Source: Plutella xylostella
Taxonomy: Eukaryota > Arthropoda > Insecta > Lepidoptera > Plutellidae
DNA length: 64,000 nucleotides
Assembly (NCBI RefSeq): GCF_932276165.1
Contig: NC_063997.1
Coordinates: 6,210,001-6,274,000 of the forward strand
Direction of reading: 5' to 3'
Below the pieces are notes generated by a model. It made no database searches. It saw only the letters and a list, made by a program, of their open reading frames with translations, and was not told the DNA's origin. Shown here one piece after another: positions 1 through 10,463 of the stretch. Positions within the stretch are counted from its first letter, which is position 1; each line of letters starts with the position of its first letter. The position numbers and the translations under genes are program-made.

Positions 1-541
1 AATTATATAATATTCATGCTCTTAATAAATTTGAAATCAAGCGAATAGTTTTAAACTGGCTCAAACCACTTAATTATGAAGAGACAGAAAAATTATTAAT
101 ATCCCCCCTTCGGGGATAATGTAGTTCCTTCTATAATGAAAATACTGTAACTCAAATTAATTATCTGTGAGGTATAGCTGCTATTGCTTATAATTTTAGT
201 CTACTAACTAGATACCTACATATATATAAAAATAAATAATCTTAGTGATTATATACATACATATATGATACAACATTCAAAATTGTTTTTCAAAAGATAT
301 TATAGTTAAGTTTGCATGTTAATTTTATTTTTATAATGTTCTTGTTTTGTCAATACTTTTGTCTGTAAAATTGTATACATTCACATGCTCTTACTTAGAT
401 TTAACGGAAGAGCTTGTCACCTATATTACAGGCCTTAAACCTAGTTTAGGTGGCAAGGTTTACCATATTTACAGTGTTCACTCGATGTATATTTTTACAT
501 GTTTTTTGGATCAATAAATGATTTATTTATTATTTATTTAT
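1..541 (+). mobile_element. 3' end of a jockey/CR1-like LINE
   Basis: Positions 3-119 stay open in frame 3 and encode the last 38 residues of a non-LTR reverse transcriptase ORF, ending ...NYEETEKLLISPLRG and stop. The same C-terminal pattern (K/R..T..W/L..LNYE/D..E.LL) recurs at the ends of the LINE fragments at 4256-4801 (minus) and 60883-61397 (plus). After the stop lies a 3' UTR with a block resembling the 61.6-kb copy (a stretch around 'cctagtttagg'), then a TTTA/TTATT-rich tail at about 510-541. The element is 5'-truncated by the window edge. Family identity comes from the pattern shared by the three copies and general knowledge of jockey/CR1-type elements, not from a search. Confidence 0.7.
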
Positions 542-679
542 ACATTTATATGGAGACTCTCACACTACGATACTGGTATTCTATGCGTTCGCGACTAGTC
601 TCGCGATACCCGGTCGCTTGTGCGTCGCGTCTCGTGCGTTTTGACAAGATGGCGATAAACGCTGCCAAAAGACTCGCAC

Positions 680-1151
680 CCGCTGCCGCTGGTACGCCTT
701 ACCCATTATGATTAGATTATATACATCTTATTTAGTCTATAACGAAACAAATGAACACAATCCACGTCCAGGAGTACAATACTCCCCAGGACGTAAACAA
801 CCAAATAGAGTCATCGCCGGCCAACTACTCGCACCCGCTGAAAGTGGGGGCGCCACTAGTCGTGCGCTTTACCCATTTTGATTACATTACCTTCATCTTA
901 TTTTACTCAGCCAAACACCAGATAATAAACGAAAAAGAAACAAATGAACACAAACCCATTGTACCCCCAGGACGTAAGCGACCAAGTCGAATCATCGCCG
1001 GCCAACGACTCGCACCCTCTAGAAGTGGGGGCGCCACTAGTCGTGCGCTTTACCCATTATGATTACATTACCTACATCTTATTTTACTCAGCCAAACACC
1101 AGATAATCGACGAAAAAGAAACAAATGAACACAACTAATTGTATTCCCCAG
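680..1151 (+). repeat. 181-bp tandem array: partial copies of Ire1 KEN exon
   Basis: The unit has a period of exactly 181 bp, as seen for the 'cgccactagt' word at 851, 1032 and 1213. Each unit holds about 100 bp of intron sequence, a splice acceptor (cccag) and the first ~80 nt of the Ire1 exon. Pseudo-acceptors fall at 789 and 970, ahead of the true one at 1151. A more decayed unit starts near 680. The copies read DV(S/N)..(V/I)ESSPAN and so on, then run into intron sequence rather than into the GDW segment. The third unit continues into the genuine exon. These copies look like decoy acceptors; whether any is used is unknown. Confidence 0.85.
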
Positions 1152-1337
1152 GACGTAAGCGACCAAGTCGAGTCATCTCCCGCCAATGACTCGCACCCTC
1201 TAGAAGTGGGGGCGCCACTAGTGGTGCGCGGTGATTGGCGCGCGCGGGTGTGCGCGAGGGTCGCGGCTGACCTGCGCGCAAGACGGACCTACAGGGGGAA
1301 TAGTGTCAGCCATCTGCTGAGGGCTATACGGAATAAG
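1152..1337 (+). CDS. Ire1: Ire1 (ERN1) penultimate exon, first half of KEN RNase domain
   Basis: This 186-nt, phase-0 exon (62 codons) is flanked by cccag at 1151 and the donor gtgagt at 1338. It encodes the start of the KEN endoribonuclease domain of Ire1, the ER-membrane kinase/RNase that splices XBP1 mRNA in the unfolded protein response. The exon opens with DVSDQVESS, contains GDWRARV and RRTYRGNSV, and ends HLLRAIRNK. This follows the vertebrate IRE1 order DVSDR...DWRE...RTYKGGSV...LLRAMRNK. The catalytic Tyr (in TYRG) and the Arg-Asn pair (in RNK) correspond to human Y892, R905 and N906. The kinase and luminal exons must lie left of the window. The upstream intron carries tandem partial copies of this exon. 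Confidence 0.92.
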
Positions 1338-1555
1338 GTGAGTGGTTGTTGATTGTGTAGTTTTACAGGATAGATGATAACGTGAGGCGGGTCTCTGACG
1401 GGCAACTTTGCAACGGGTAATATAAATGGTAATTCCCATTTTTAGAAACTTTCACGAACTTTCAGAATCTTTATCGACACTTTTCTTAGACGTTTACGAA
1501 AATACGGGATGTTTGAGAGTTCAAAGGAATAAGTCTTGCGACTTAAACTTTAATC

Positions 1556-1680
1556 AAAATCCATTCCATCACTTTTTGCATCACCCGAAGTTATTAAACT
1601 GGAAGCCGGTTATGAGTAAGTAGGTGGATGATAGGTGTGTGATGGATCAGTATCGCGTGGCCAATTCGCATTGAGGCGAA
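1556..1680 (-). pseudogene. Decayed copy of the Gr-1 last exon
   Basis: The plus-strand text from 'atcaaaatccattccatcac' through 'aagttattaaactggaagccgg' to 'cgcgtggccaattcgca' tracks the real Gr-1 terminal exon about 180 bp away (same words: aagttattaaactgcaagccgg, gcgcgtggcccactcgca). In-frame coding is lost and part of the exon is missing. It looks like an old tandem duplicate of the 3' end of Gr-1. Confidence 0.6.
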
Positions 1681-1755
1681 AAAAAAATACACCGTGTTTT
1701 CAAAGACAATAAAACGCAAAATCATCGATCAAAATCTATTTCATCACATATCACA

Positions 1756-3763
1756 TCACAACAAGTTATTAAACTGCAAGCCGGTAATCAGATAATTAGA
1801 GAGCATAGTGAAGGCGCTGGGAAGTAGCGCGTGGCCCACTCGCACCGAGCCGAACAGCGTGATCGACACCCGGTGTGTGGACGTCGCCGACGCTATTTGA
1901 CGTAGCGTCGCGAAATTCTCGTTCTCTGGAATAAAATATGGTTTTACAATGGTACCGTGTCATATAAGTTCAGGTTGATATACTAAAACAACCTAACCTA
2001 AACCGAGATTAAGTGACGTATCGTTCTATCGGCCGGATAATCGACTGCTGCTGAACCGTTCGGAATCTGTCAATTTAGTATCTGAGATTAAGAAACAGAC
2101 TTTAAGTACAAATAATCATCAATACTTTAACAGCATGTAGCCGGAAGTCTAGTATTTTTTGTAAGTTATAAAGGTATTTTATAGTCGGAAACAATATCAC
2201 TGGTCGGAAGGAATATTTCAAGAGTTTACAGTGACATTTCTGGAATGAACTAATCTATGTATCTGGGTGTTCGTTAAAATTTGCGGAATAAACTATCTAT
2301 ATACTAGCTAGGTATTACCTGGGCGAGCCCGGCTGAGTAACTGCACCACAGCTCTCACGTTGGTGTCAGCGTTGTTATGTAGCCGCTGCCCCGCCCGGGA
2401 TATCAACAATAGTGACGTCAGAAACGGGGTCATGAAGAAGATAAAAGCTGCTGTACGCCCCAAGTTTGGACCCTGGAATATTTGCGATCGTATACAGGGT
2501 TGAAAGATAAAATAGGTTCTGAAGGGAAACTTATATTCAGAGATTTCTAGTATGGGTTTTGCAATTTACGAAAAACTGTCCAAACATTAGATAATGACAG
2601 ATGTCAAAAGTTTCATGACTCCGCTAGAGGCGCCACTTTGTTTTCGAGAAAACGTAAACTTATAGTTTTCGACAAAATTATCAGTATGTACTGGACGTAC
2701 CGTACAGGTCACCAAATTTTACTTAAAAAAGACATTCCTTGCAATATACCATTACTGCACATCTGTTTAGAGTAGTTTAGACCATAAGAAATCTTACATC
2801 TCTCACGCTGCCACTGATGATTGCGTACGCCAACAGAACGTTGCAAAATATTGAAGTACACATTGACAGAGCCATCTGAAATTTTAAGAAGATTAGAATT
2901 CGTAAGATTATGTGAAATTAGTATTGTAAGTATTGTTCATGCAGTATAAAATTAAGTAGCTGTACAATTTCGAACATAGACAGAAACAAATATGAAATGA
3001 AAATATTCACCGGTGTACCGAAAACGTTATTTGTGATTACGCTACTTTCAACTATATTGAAATAGGTTTTATACCAATCTACTAGGGTTGATATTGCGAC
3101 GTCTCTTTCTTCAATTTTTTCGATGGTAGTAGGATTTTTAGCTTTTCTGTGCAGAATAAAGTTAGGATTTCGATTTTTGAAGCCATTGTCTTTTAAATTT
3201 GCTAACTGATGCGAGAGTATTGTGAGAACATTGTAGTACATGAGGTTTTGGAAGAACCATCGGCAGCCGTTTATTGTCATCAAAATGTGCACATGACCAT
3301 GCAGGTCTGAATATGAGTGCATTAGTACATCAATTGTAATTTTAGTTAGATAAAGTACTGACACTACAACAGATATAGTCACTCTTCTGTGTAAGAACTT
3401 CAAATGCCGGTTGTATGTGTCACAATGACCCATTCTCACATGATTCTTGTTTATACTCGACATAAGACAAGCAAATGATTTTGATTTAAAAATTGAGAAA
3501 ATCATTATACTTATTGATTCGGTTGTAATGACCATTAGATATATTTTTTCGGCATTTTCCATTTTTTTGTATAGTGGATTACTCGATATAAAAGCAATGA
3601 CATTAAAATAACACAGTACGAATATATTTATTGATGTATATAGCAGCTGCAAGTACTTAGTCGAAGGTGCATTGTTTCTGAAAACACCGAAGAAATATTC
3701 TGCAAGTAACACTGACTTTATCGGGGCTAGGTACTTTATATTTCGGTCCAAAGTTTTGTACAT
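1756..3763 (-). CDS. Gustatory receptor Gr-1, four exons
   Basis: Model: complement(1756..1925, 2319..2472, 2798..2875, 3011..3763), 384 aa. All junctions are GT-AG; exon lengths are 753, 78, 154 and 170 nt, with phases 0, 0, 1 as in every other Gr here. Insect Grs are seven-transmembrane ligand-gated channels of taste neurons. The first exon encodes most transmembrane helices, including an N-terminal FGVFRN motif. The last exon ends SNYLITGLQFNNLL, matching the family signature TYhhhhhQF (h = hydrophobic; Thr replaced by Asn). It is the most diverged of the five complete genes and lies closest to the Ire1 KEN exon. The Met at 3763 aligns with the starts of its neighbours. The ligand is unknown; the bitter-receptor class is likely from the clustered, expanded arrangement but unproven. 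Confidence 0.88.
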
Positions 3764-3956
3764 ACTGCTTCCTCTACAATTTCACGTCTATACATGAAAA
3801 CAATATACAAAATTAAGGAATTATGTACGGAAAATATAAGCTAGGTCTTTCAATTTGGTGATGTTATCAGTTTTATTTGACATTTCATTACATGAAGTAA
3901 CAATGATCGATTTCTTTCTGTCAGCGTACGAGTGCACTTAGAATAAATTAGTCTAG

Positions 3957-4811
3957 AATAAGAATAAGAATAAGAATAATTTATTTGCATCAAAACAGTA
4001 TACAATATAAGCTTATGTAAGGGTTTTAAAACTAGTTGTTTTATCTTTAGCTTAGCTATTACTCTAGTCACCACACTAGGATTCCCTGTGTCGTGGTGAC
4101 TAGTCTCTTCCGTGGTTCTAAAAATAAAGAAAAAAAACTGTAATTATGTACACATCATGTGAGAGTATTAAGTACTTATCGGTAATTAATGTATGTACAT
4201 TAAAAAAAAAAACAGAGTGTTAGTAAGCAGCAAAACAATCAAGCATCAGCACAACTTAGGATTTAGGTATAAGCAGATTTTCGGTTTGATCATAGTTAAG
4301 CGTTGATATCCAGTTAGTGATGGTTTTTTTACAAGTGTATTTTGTAGTGTTTATGATGTTAATGTTTTTGTTAAGCACTGTATATAGAAAGGGACCGAGG
4401 AATTTAAAAGACCGCTGTCCAAGTTTGGTTTTAGTGAGGGGGACGTTCCATTTCATCAATCTTTGCGATCTTGTGCTAATTGCTACTAAGGATTTGGCAT
4501 TTTTATGAAATCTAAGTGCAGTGGACATGATAAATATTTGTCTTACACGCAAAACTTTGCATGTTTTGTATAGATCGTCTGTTGGATAACGGTAGGGTTT
4601 ACGAAAAGCTACTTTTAGAATTGCACGTTGAGCGCGTTCTAAGGATATTAAATTTGTTTTTGTAGTAGAGCCCCTAATAAATATAGGTATTTTATACAGT
4701 AACGTATTGTATTGCCCCAATTTAATGTATGCCCTACATGGAAGCGGCCGTAGTCGAACTAGCTTCAGTGATCGTAACTGATCACTGAGGTTCAGCAACA
4801 CATGGCACGGT
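3957..4811 (-). mobile_element. 5'-truncated jockey/CR1-like LINE, RT C-terminus
   Basis: Positions 4256-4801 on the minus strand encode about 181 residues of the C-terminal region of a non-LTR ORF2, with the block LERAQRAILKVAFRKPYRYPT and an end TLNYDQTENLLIPKS. The plus-strand copy at 60.9-61.4 kb has LERAQRALLKVLMFKPFRYPT in the same place. A 3' UTR follows, then a TTATTC-type microsatellite tail at 3957-3978. It lies within the Ire1 intron between Gr-1 and Gr-2. The ORF is open but lacks the catalytic RT core. Confidence 0.8.
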
Positions 4812-5322
4812 CAGCCCAGATCGTTTTCAAGTACTTCTTTTCTGGACGCTATCGTACTTTCGACGGCACGTTAAGCCGTGGGTCCCGATTGCTGTTTTGG
4901 AAGCAGACGTTAAGCCTAGTCACTGACTGACTAGTAGTCAGGTGGCTCACTTACCCGAAAACTCTTTCAGCATAAGCTTGCTTGTTACAAATTTATTTTG
5001 GAAAACAAAATATATTGTTGAAGTGGTCATTTTTAAGCTCAGAGACAACTTGAACAATTGAAAACAACTCAGAGGTCTAATGTAGGTACTTACTAGCCTT
5101 CCAGTCGTTATCTTATCAAACTGTTTATAAAAATCATATTTCTATTTGATATCTGTAGTTTCCTTTACGGCCTTTAATATCCAATAATACGTCTATAACC
5201 AGTCGTACATAAAGGCAGCCAACCAGTGTACAAAGTCACAATTTGTTTCGTTCCCTATTATAACTGTAGCGTAGTAGTAAAAGTCAAAATAGGTAATCTA
5301 ACTAGGTCTTTCTTTATTAACA
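4812..5322. other. Spacer without gene
   Basis: The segment between the LINE fragment and the Gr-2 stop codon has no coding signal I can support. The first ~170 bp is GC-richer with 'ttaagccgtgggtcccg' wording that looks repeat-derived; the rest is AT-rich. Confidence 0.5.
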
Positions 5323-6923
5323 TTACAATATGCTGTTGAACTGCAACCCGTTGATGAGGTACGTGGCGAGGAAGGCGAAGGCCCCGGGCAGCAGCGCGTG
5401 GCCCACCCGCACTGAGCCGAACAGAGTGATCGTCACCCTCTGGGTACAGGTCACGTCGGTCAATCGCCGGAGAATGGGGAAATTCGCGTCCGCTGTAGGA
5501 GAAAACAAAACGCTATCAGTAGAAAAGTTACAGGAAGCCAATTCTCGTTCACACGTCTTTAAAGTCGAAGCGGGCAATTTCGTATTAGGATCATTACAAT
5601 TACAGTAATTGGCAAAATTTGTGTTAATCTTAGTAAACAAAACTGTTAAGTTTGACGAGTATGTATTGAATATTACCTGGTTGAGCCCGGTTCAATAACT
5701 TCACCAAAGCTCTCCGGTTGCCGTCTGCGTTGTCGTGCACGCGCTGTCCGGCCCTTGATATTAGCAAAATTGGCACTAGGAATGTCATTAGTACACTGAA
5801 CATGAATACTAAACGACCAGTGTTGATTCCCTGAAATTACCATAATGTTATACAGATAACTATACTGCTCTTTTTTATTCTAAGTAAGTTTTCGATTCTT
5901 ACCGTTTTAATATTTTCACATATAATGACGTACAAGAAGATAATATTGCACATTAGTGTCAAGCCGATCGATAGTGTCATCTGAAATTGAAGTGTAAAAC
6001 ATAATATTTTAGAAGTCTTTAAATAGTGAACTCTACAAGATCAAAATGTAGAGTAAGAACAATTAAAATATACCAAGATAAAATAAAAAACCAAAGGTCC
6101 AATGTACTAGATTATGTATTAATTCTAACTATGATGTAAGAAGTATTACCGGTGTTTCAAAAACATCGTTCGTTTTCTTACTACATTTAACAATATTGAA
6201 ATAGTGGCGATACCAACTTTTCAGAGTTTTTATTTCAACATCTCGCTCATCTATAGCTAAAGTACATTTCCCCTGTTTGTACATATTTAAAAGCAATATG
6301 TCATTTTTCAATCCGAACTCCTTTAGATATTCCAGTTGGTGGGACAAGATTGACAGGACGCTGTAGTACATTAGGTATTGTGTAGTTCCCCGCAATAAGT
6401 TGGTAGATAAAACAATTTGTACAATGAATCCTTGATAAGTGAACACTTGCTCAAGACCGGTTATGTATGATATTATATTATAACACAAAATAATGGCTAC
6501 TAAGAAGGATACAGATCCCACTGTAATTTTATGCAGAAATTTCAGACGTCCGTTGTATCGAAGGCAACGGCTGCTCATTGCCTCATGAGTTTTGTTTAGA
6601 CTCGACAGTAAAGCGGAAAATGATTTTGATCTTAAACTAGAAAATAATACATAAATTAATGAATTTAGACAAGTAACGCCTAGGTTAACTGTTGCACTCG
6701 CGTTGGCGTCAGATTTATTGTACTCGTCTATCGATATGTCATATCTATATACCATATAGGGTACACAACACAGTAATATAATGAAAATCATAGAATAAAG
6801 TCTGAAGATTAGGTGGACTTTAGAGTGGTTTAAGTTTCTGTAGACACCGAATGCTTTGTCGATGGCTATCAATGATTTTATTGCGCTCGGAGTATTTATA
6901 TTTTGTTCGATAGTCTTCTTCAT
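5323..6923 (-). CDS. Gustatory receptor Gr-2, four exons
   Basis: Model: complement(5323..5492, 5677..5830, 5903..5980, 6150..6923), 391 aa, all GT-AG, exons 774+78+154+170 nt. The first exon begins MKKTIEQN and contains FGVYRN and the QYLMYYSVLSILSHQLEYLK helix region. Exon 2 encodes MTLSIGLTLMCN..., and exon 3 has LLISRAGQRVHDNADGN. Exon 4 ends ATYLINGLQFNSIL, a textbook TYhhhhhQF insect Gr signature. It is the first of three near-identical tandem copies (Gr-2, Gr-3, Gr-4) and the most compact, so it serves as the empty-site reference for insertions in the others. A tRNA-like SINE head lies 160 bp upstream of the start and recurs at the equivalent place in the copies. Taste-neuron plasma membrane channel; ligand unknown. 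Confidence 0.93.
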
Positions 6924-7081
6924 ATTTATTTTGATGTTTTTAAGTGTTGTTCGAGTAGTGTTGTTGCTTCAAACTATAGAAATTTATTTTAAAGTAATTT
7001 TAGTTGTAATGATTAATTTTGTTGAGTGATATTGATTGACTTATAGCATTTGTTACTTTTAATATAAATTAAATATACGAC

Positions 7082-7155
7082 AACATAGCTCAGGCTGCAG
7101 TTGACCTGCTTTCGATGTTTAGGTATTCGGGTTCGGATCCCGCCCAGGGCAAACG
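7082..7155 (+). repeat. tRNA-like SINE head upstream of Gr-2
   Basis: The segment carries a Pol III A-box-like TAGCTCAGGC and B-box-like GGGTTCGGATCC with a T-arm stem CGGG/CCCG. I cannot pair a full acceptor stem, so this is a tRNA-derived SINE remnant rather than a tRNA gene. Equivalent copies lie at 9563-9636 and 13243-13318, each upstream of the next Gr, and were duplicated along with the genes. Confidence 0.55.
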
Positions 7156-7529
7156 TTCATGTAATAAGCAAGTGTGTTTGCTTTGTTTCTGATTATGGTT
7201 TATGTATCTATCTATGCATGTTTAACATCTCGCTATCCAACATGGATAGAGATCCCTACAATATTTATTAATATTTGTTTGGTCACAGAAATCTATTCAT
7301 TAATGGATGAAAAATACGTAATGGTTTGAGCCACTGACTTTACTGAAATCCTTTATTTCGTATATTTAGGGATAAATTACAATAAAAAAATCTGACTAGG
7401 TACATACTGGAGTGTAATGCTAAGAGCCAATAAGATCTAAGAAATCTGTTTTATTGGGGCGCTGTCTACATTTGTAATATATTTTAAAATTGAAAGTCAG
7501 ATAAGATAATATGAGGTGTTTATTTAACA

Positions 7530-9405
7530 TTACAATATGCTGTTGAACTGCAACCCGTTGATGAGGTACGTGGCGAGGAAGGCGAAGGCCCCGGGCAGCA
7601 GCGCGTGGTCCACCCGCACGGAGCCGAACAGAGTGATCGTCACCCTCTGGGTACAGGTCACGTCCGTCAATCGACGGAGAATGGGGAAGTTTGCGTCCGC
7701 TGTAAGAGTAAACAAAAAACTATCAGTAGAAACGTTACAGGAAGCCAATTCTCGTTCACACACGTCTCTAAAGTCGAAGCGCAATCTCGTATTCGGATCA
7801 ATACAATTACAGTGATTGGCAAAATTTGTGTTAATCTTAGTAAACAAAACTGTGGAGCGAGCACAGGATTCGATACTATTTTCGAATCTACACGAAGGGT
7901 CACTTTTACCAAACGGTAAACGTATTTAAATCAAATTTTAAATACATTTTGTACTAACTGACAGACGTATGACAGGCTACTAAATACGTTTAGCGTTTGG
8001 TGAAATTCCAACTAACATATGGAAAAAACAAATGTCACTTTTGGAACTAACTTTGCCTTACATTTTGACAGTGACAGTTGACGATACGCAACGTTAACGG
8101 AGGATCGAAACTTGTGCTCACGACTCTGTTAAGTTTGACAGGTTGAGTTGTGATGTATTAAATATTACCTGGTTGAGCCCGGTTCAGTAACTTCACCAAA
8201 GCCCTCCGGTTGCCGTCTGCGTTGTCGTGCACGCGCTGTCCGGCCCTTGATATTAGCAAAATTGGCACTAAAAATGTCATTAGTACACTGAACATGAATA
8301 CTAAACGACCAGTGTTGATTCCCTGAAATTACCATAATGTTATACAGAGAACTACTGCTCTTTTTTATTTTAAGTAAGTTTTCGATTCTTACCGTTTTAA
8401 TATTTTCACATATAATGACGTACAAGAAGATAATATTGCACATTAGTGTCAAGCCGATCGATAGTGTCATCTGAAATTGAAGTGTAAAACATAATATTTT
8501 AGAAGTCAAATTTAAATAGTGAACTCTACAAGATCAAAATGTAGAGTAAGAACAATTAAAATATACCAAGATAAAATAAAAAACCAAAGGTCCAATGTAC
8601 TAGATTATGTATTAATTCTAACTATGATTACCGGTGTTTCAAAAACATCGTTCGTTTTCTTGCTACATTTAACAATATTCAAATAGTGGCGATACCAACT
8701 TTTAAGAGTTTTTACTTCAACATCTCGCTCATCTACAGCTACAGTATATTTCCCCTGTTTGTACATATTTAAAAGCAATATGTCATTTTTCAATCCAAAC
8801 TCCTTTAGATATTCCAGTTGGTGGGACAAGATTGATAGGACGCTGTAGTACATTAGGTATTGTGTAGTTCCCCGCAATAAGTTGGTAGATAAAACAATTT
8901 GTACAATGAATCCTTGGTAAGTGAACACTTGCTCAAGACCAGTTATATATGATATGATATTATAACACAAAATAATGGCTACTAAGAAGGATACAGATCC
9001 CACTGTAATTCTATGCAGGAATTTCAGACGTCCGTTGTATCGAAGGCAACGGCTGCTCATTGGCTCATGAGTTTTGTTTAGACTCGACAGTAAAGCGGAA
9101 AATGATTTCGATCTTAAACTAGAAAATAATATATAAATTAATGAATTTACACAAGTAACGCCTAGGTTAACTGTTGCACTCGTGTTGGCGTCCGATTTAT
9201 TGTACTCATCTATCGATATATCATATCTATATACCATATAGGGTACACAACACAGTAATATAATGAAAATCATAGAATAAAGTCTAAAGATTAGGTGGAG
9301 TTTAGAATGGTTTAAGTTTCTGTAGACACCGAATGCTTTGTCTATGGCTATCAATGATTTTATTGCGCTCGGAGTATTTATATTTTGTTCGATAGTCTTC
9401 TTCAT
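7530..9405 (-). CDS. Gustatory receptor Gr-3, four exons
   Basis: Model: complement(7530..7699, 8169..8322, 8393..8470, 8632..9405), 391 aa, with the same exon lengths and phases as Gr-2. The protein differs from Gr-2 by a few residues in exon 1 (KTHEPM for KTHEAM, VTCVNSLIYIL for VTCLNSLIYVL), and the last exon is effectively identical. It ends with the TYhhhhhQF motif. Intron 3 is 470 bp instead of 185 bp because it contains a 272-bp inverted-repeat element (7854-8125) absent from Gr-2. A hAT remnant lies in its upstream region. A recent tandem duplicate, still fully open. Confidence 0.93.
7854..8125. mobile_element. Inverted-repeat element (MITE) in Gr-3 intron 3
   Basis: The left end reads ggagcGAGCACAGGATTCGAT and the right end, reverse-complemented, reads GAGCACAAGTTTCGATCCT, giving an imperfect terminal inverted repeat. 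The four bases CTGT flank both sides (7850-7853, 8126-8129). The paralogous Gr-2 intron reads 'aaaactgttaagtttgac' without the element, a clear empty site. A second copy, missing the distal end, is at 36216-36485. No coding capacity. Confidence 0.78.
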
Positions 9406-9562
9406 ATTTATTTTGATGTTTTTAAGTGTTGTTCGAGTAGTGTTGTTGCTTCAAAGTATAGAAATTTATTTTAAAGTAATTTTAGTTGTAATGATTAATT
9501 TTGTTGAGTGATATTGATTGACTTATAGCATTTGTTACTTTTAATATAAATTAAATATACTA

Positions 9563-9636
9563 CAACGTAGCTCAGGCTGCAGTTGACCTGCTTTCGATGT
9601 TTAGGTATGCGGGTTCGAATCCCGCCCAGGGCAAAC
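9563..9636 (+). repeat. tRNA-like SINE head upstream of Gr-3
   Basis: The same A-box/B-box arrangement as at 7082 occurs here with an intact GGTTCGAATCC B box. It lies 158 bp from the Gr-3 start codon and was duplicated with the gene. Confidence 0.55.
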
Positions 9637-9649
9637 GTTCATGTAATAA

Positions 9650-10092
9650 CTTATTATTAGAGGCAGAATGCTGTGGCAAACGAGTTGAATTTTTATTTGA
9701 TAATAGTAGTTAGTACAGCAAACAAAAAACAATATCCCGACCTTTTGAAATTTGCAAAAACTTATCTTTCTTCACCTGGAAGTAGCGTTTATAGTGAGAA
9801 GTTATTTTCTGAGGATGGTTACAATGAGAAGCGCAATCGTGGGCTACCAAAAAATGCTGAAATGCTCGTTTTTATCCAGCACAACTTACTACTGATTAAT
9901 TTTAAGTACTAAAATGTTGTGATTTGGAAATAAAAACACGATTTTGAATAAAATACAAGTAATTTTTTACATTATTTACTATTCGGTATTCGGCCCGAAT
10001 AGTGCGCACTATTCGGCCGAATACCGAATACTGAAAAAACTGGCCGAATAGGCCGAATACCGAATAGTTGCCGAATATTCGTGGCATCTCTA
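9650..10092 (+). mobile_element. Internally deleted hAT transposon
   Basis: Positions 9673-9912 encode a hAT C-terminal dimerisation segment (KKQYPDLLKFAKTYLSSPGS...SEKLFSEDG..NEKRNRGLPKNAEMLVFI). A region rich in ATTCGGCCGAATACC palindromes follows. The right end is ...GGCATCTCTA. The 7-bp target duplication GTAATAA lies at 9643-9649 and 10093-10099. The Gr-2 upstream region shows the empty site ('catgtaataagcaagtg'). Most of the transposase, including its catalytic part, is missing. Confidence 0.8.
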
Positions 10093-10463
10093 GTAATAAG
10101 CAAGTGTGTTTGCTTTGTTTCTGGTTATGGTTTATGTATCTATCTATGCATGTTTAACATCTCGCTATCCAACATGGATAGAGATCCCTACAATATTTAT
10201 TAATATTTGTTTGGTCACAGAAATCTATTCATTAATGGATGAAAAATACGTAATGGTTTGAGCACTGACTTTATTGAAATCCTTTATTTCGTATATTTAG
10301 GTATAAATTACAATAAAAAAATCTGACTAGGTACATACTGGAGTGTAATGCTACTAGCCAATAAGATCTAAGAAATCTCTTTTATTATAATCGGGGCGCT
10401 TTCTACATTTGTAATACATTTTACAATTAAAAGTCAGATAAGCTAATGAGGTGTTTATTAACA

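Noticed and set aside
7082..7155. True tRNA gene (also 9563 and 13243)
   Set aside because: A and B boxes and the T-arm are present, but the 5' and 3' ends do not pair into an acceptor stem and no sensible anticodon loop emerges; treated as SINE-type remnants.
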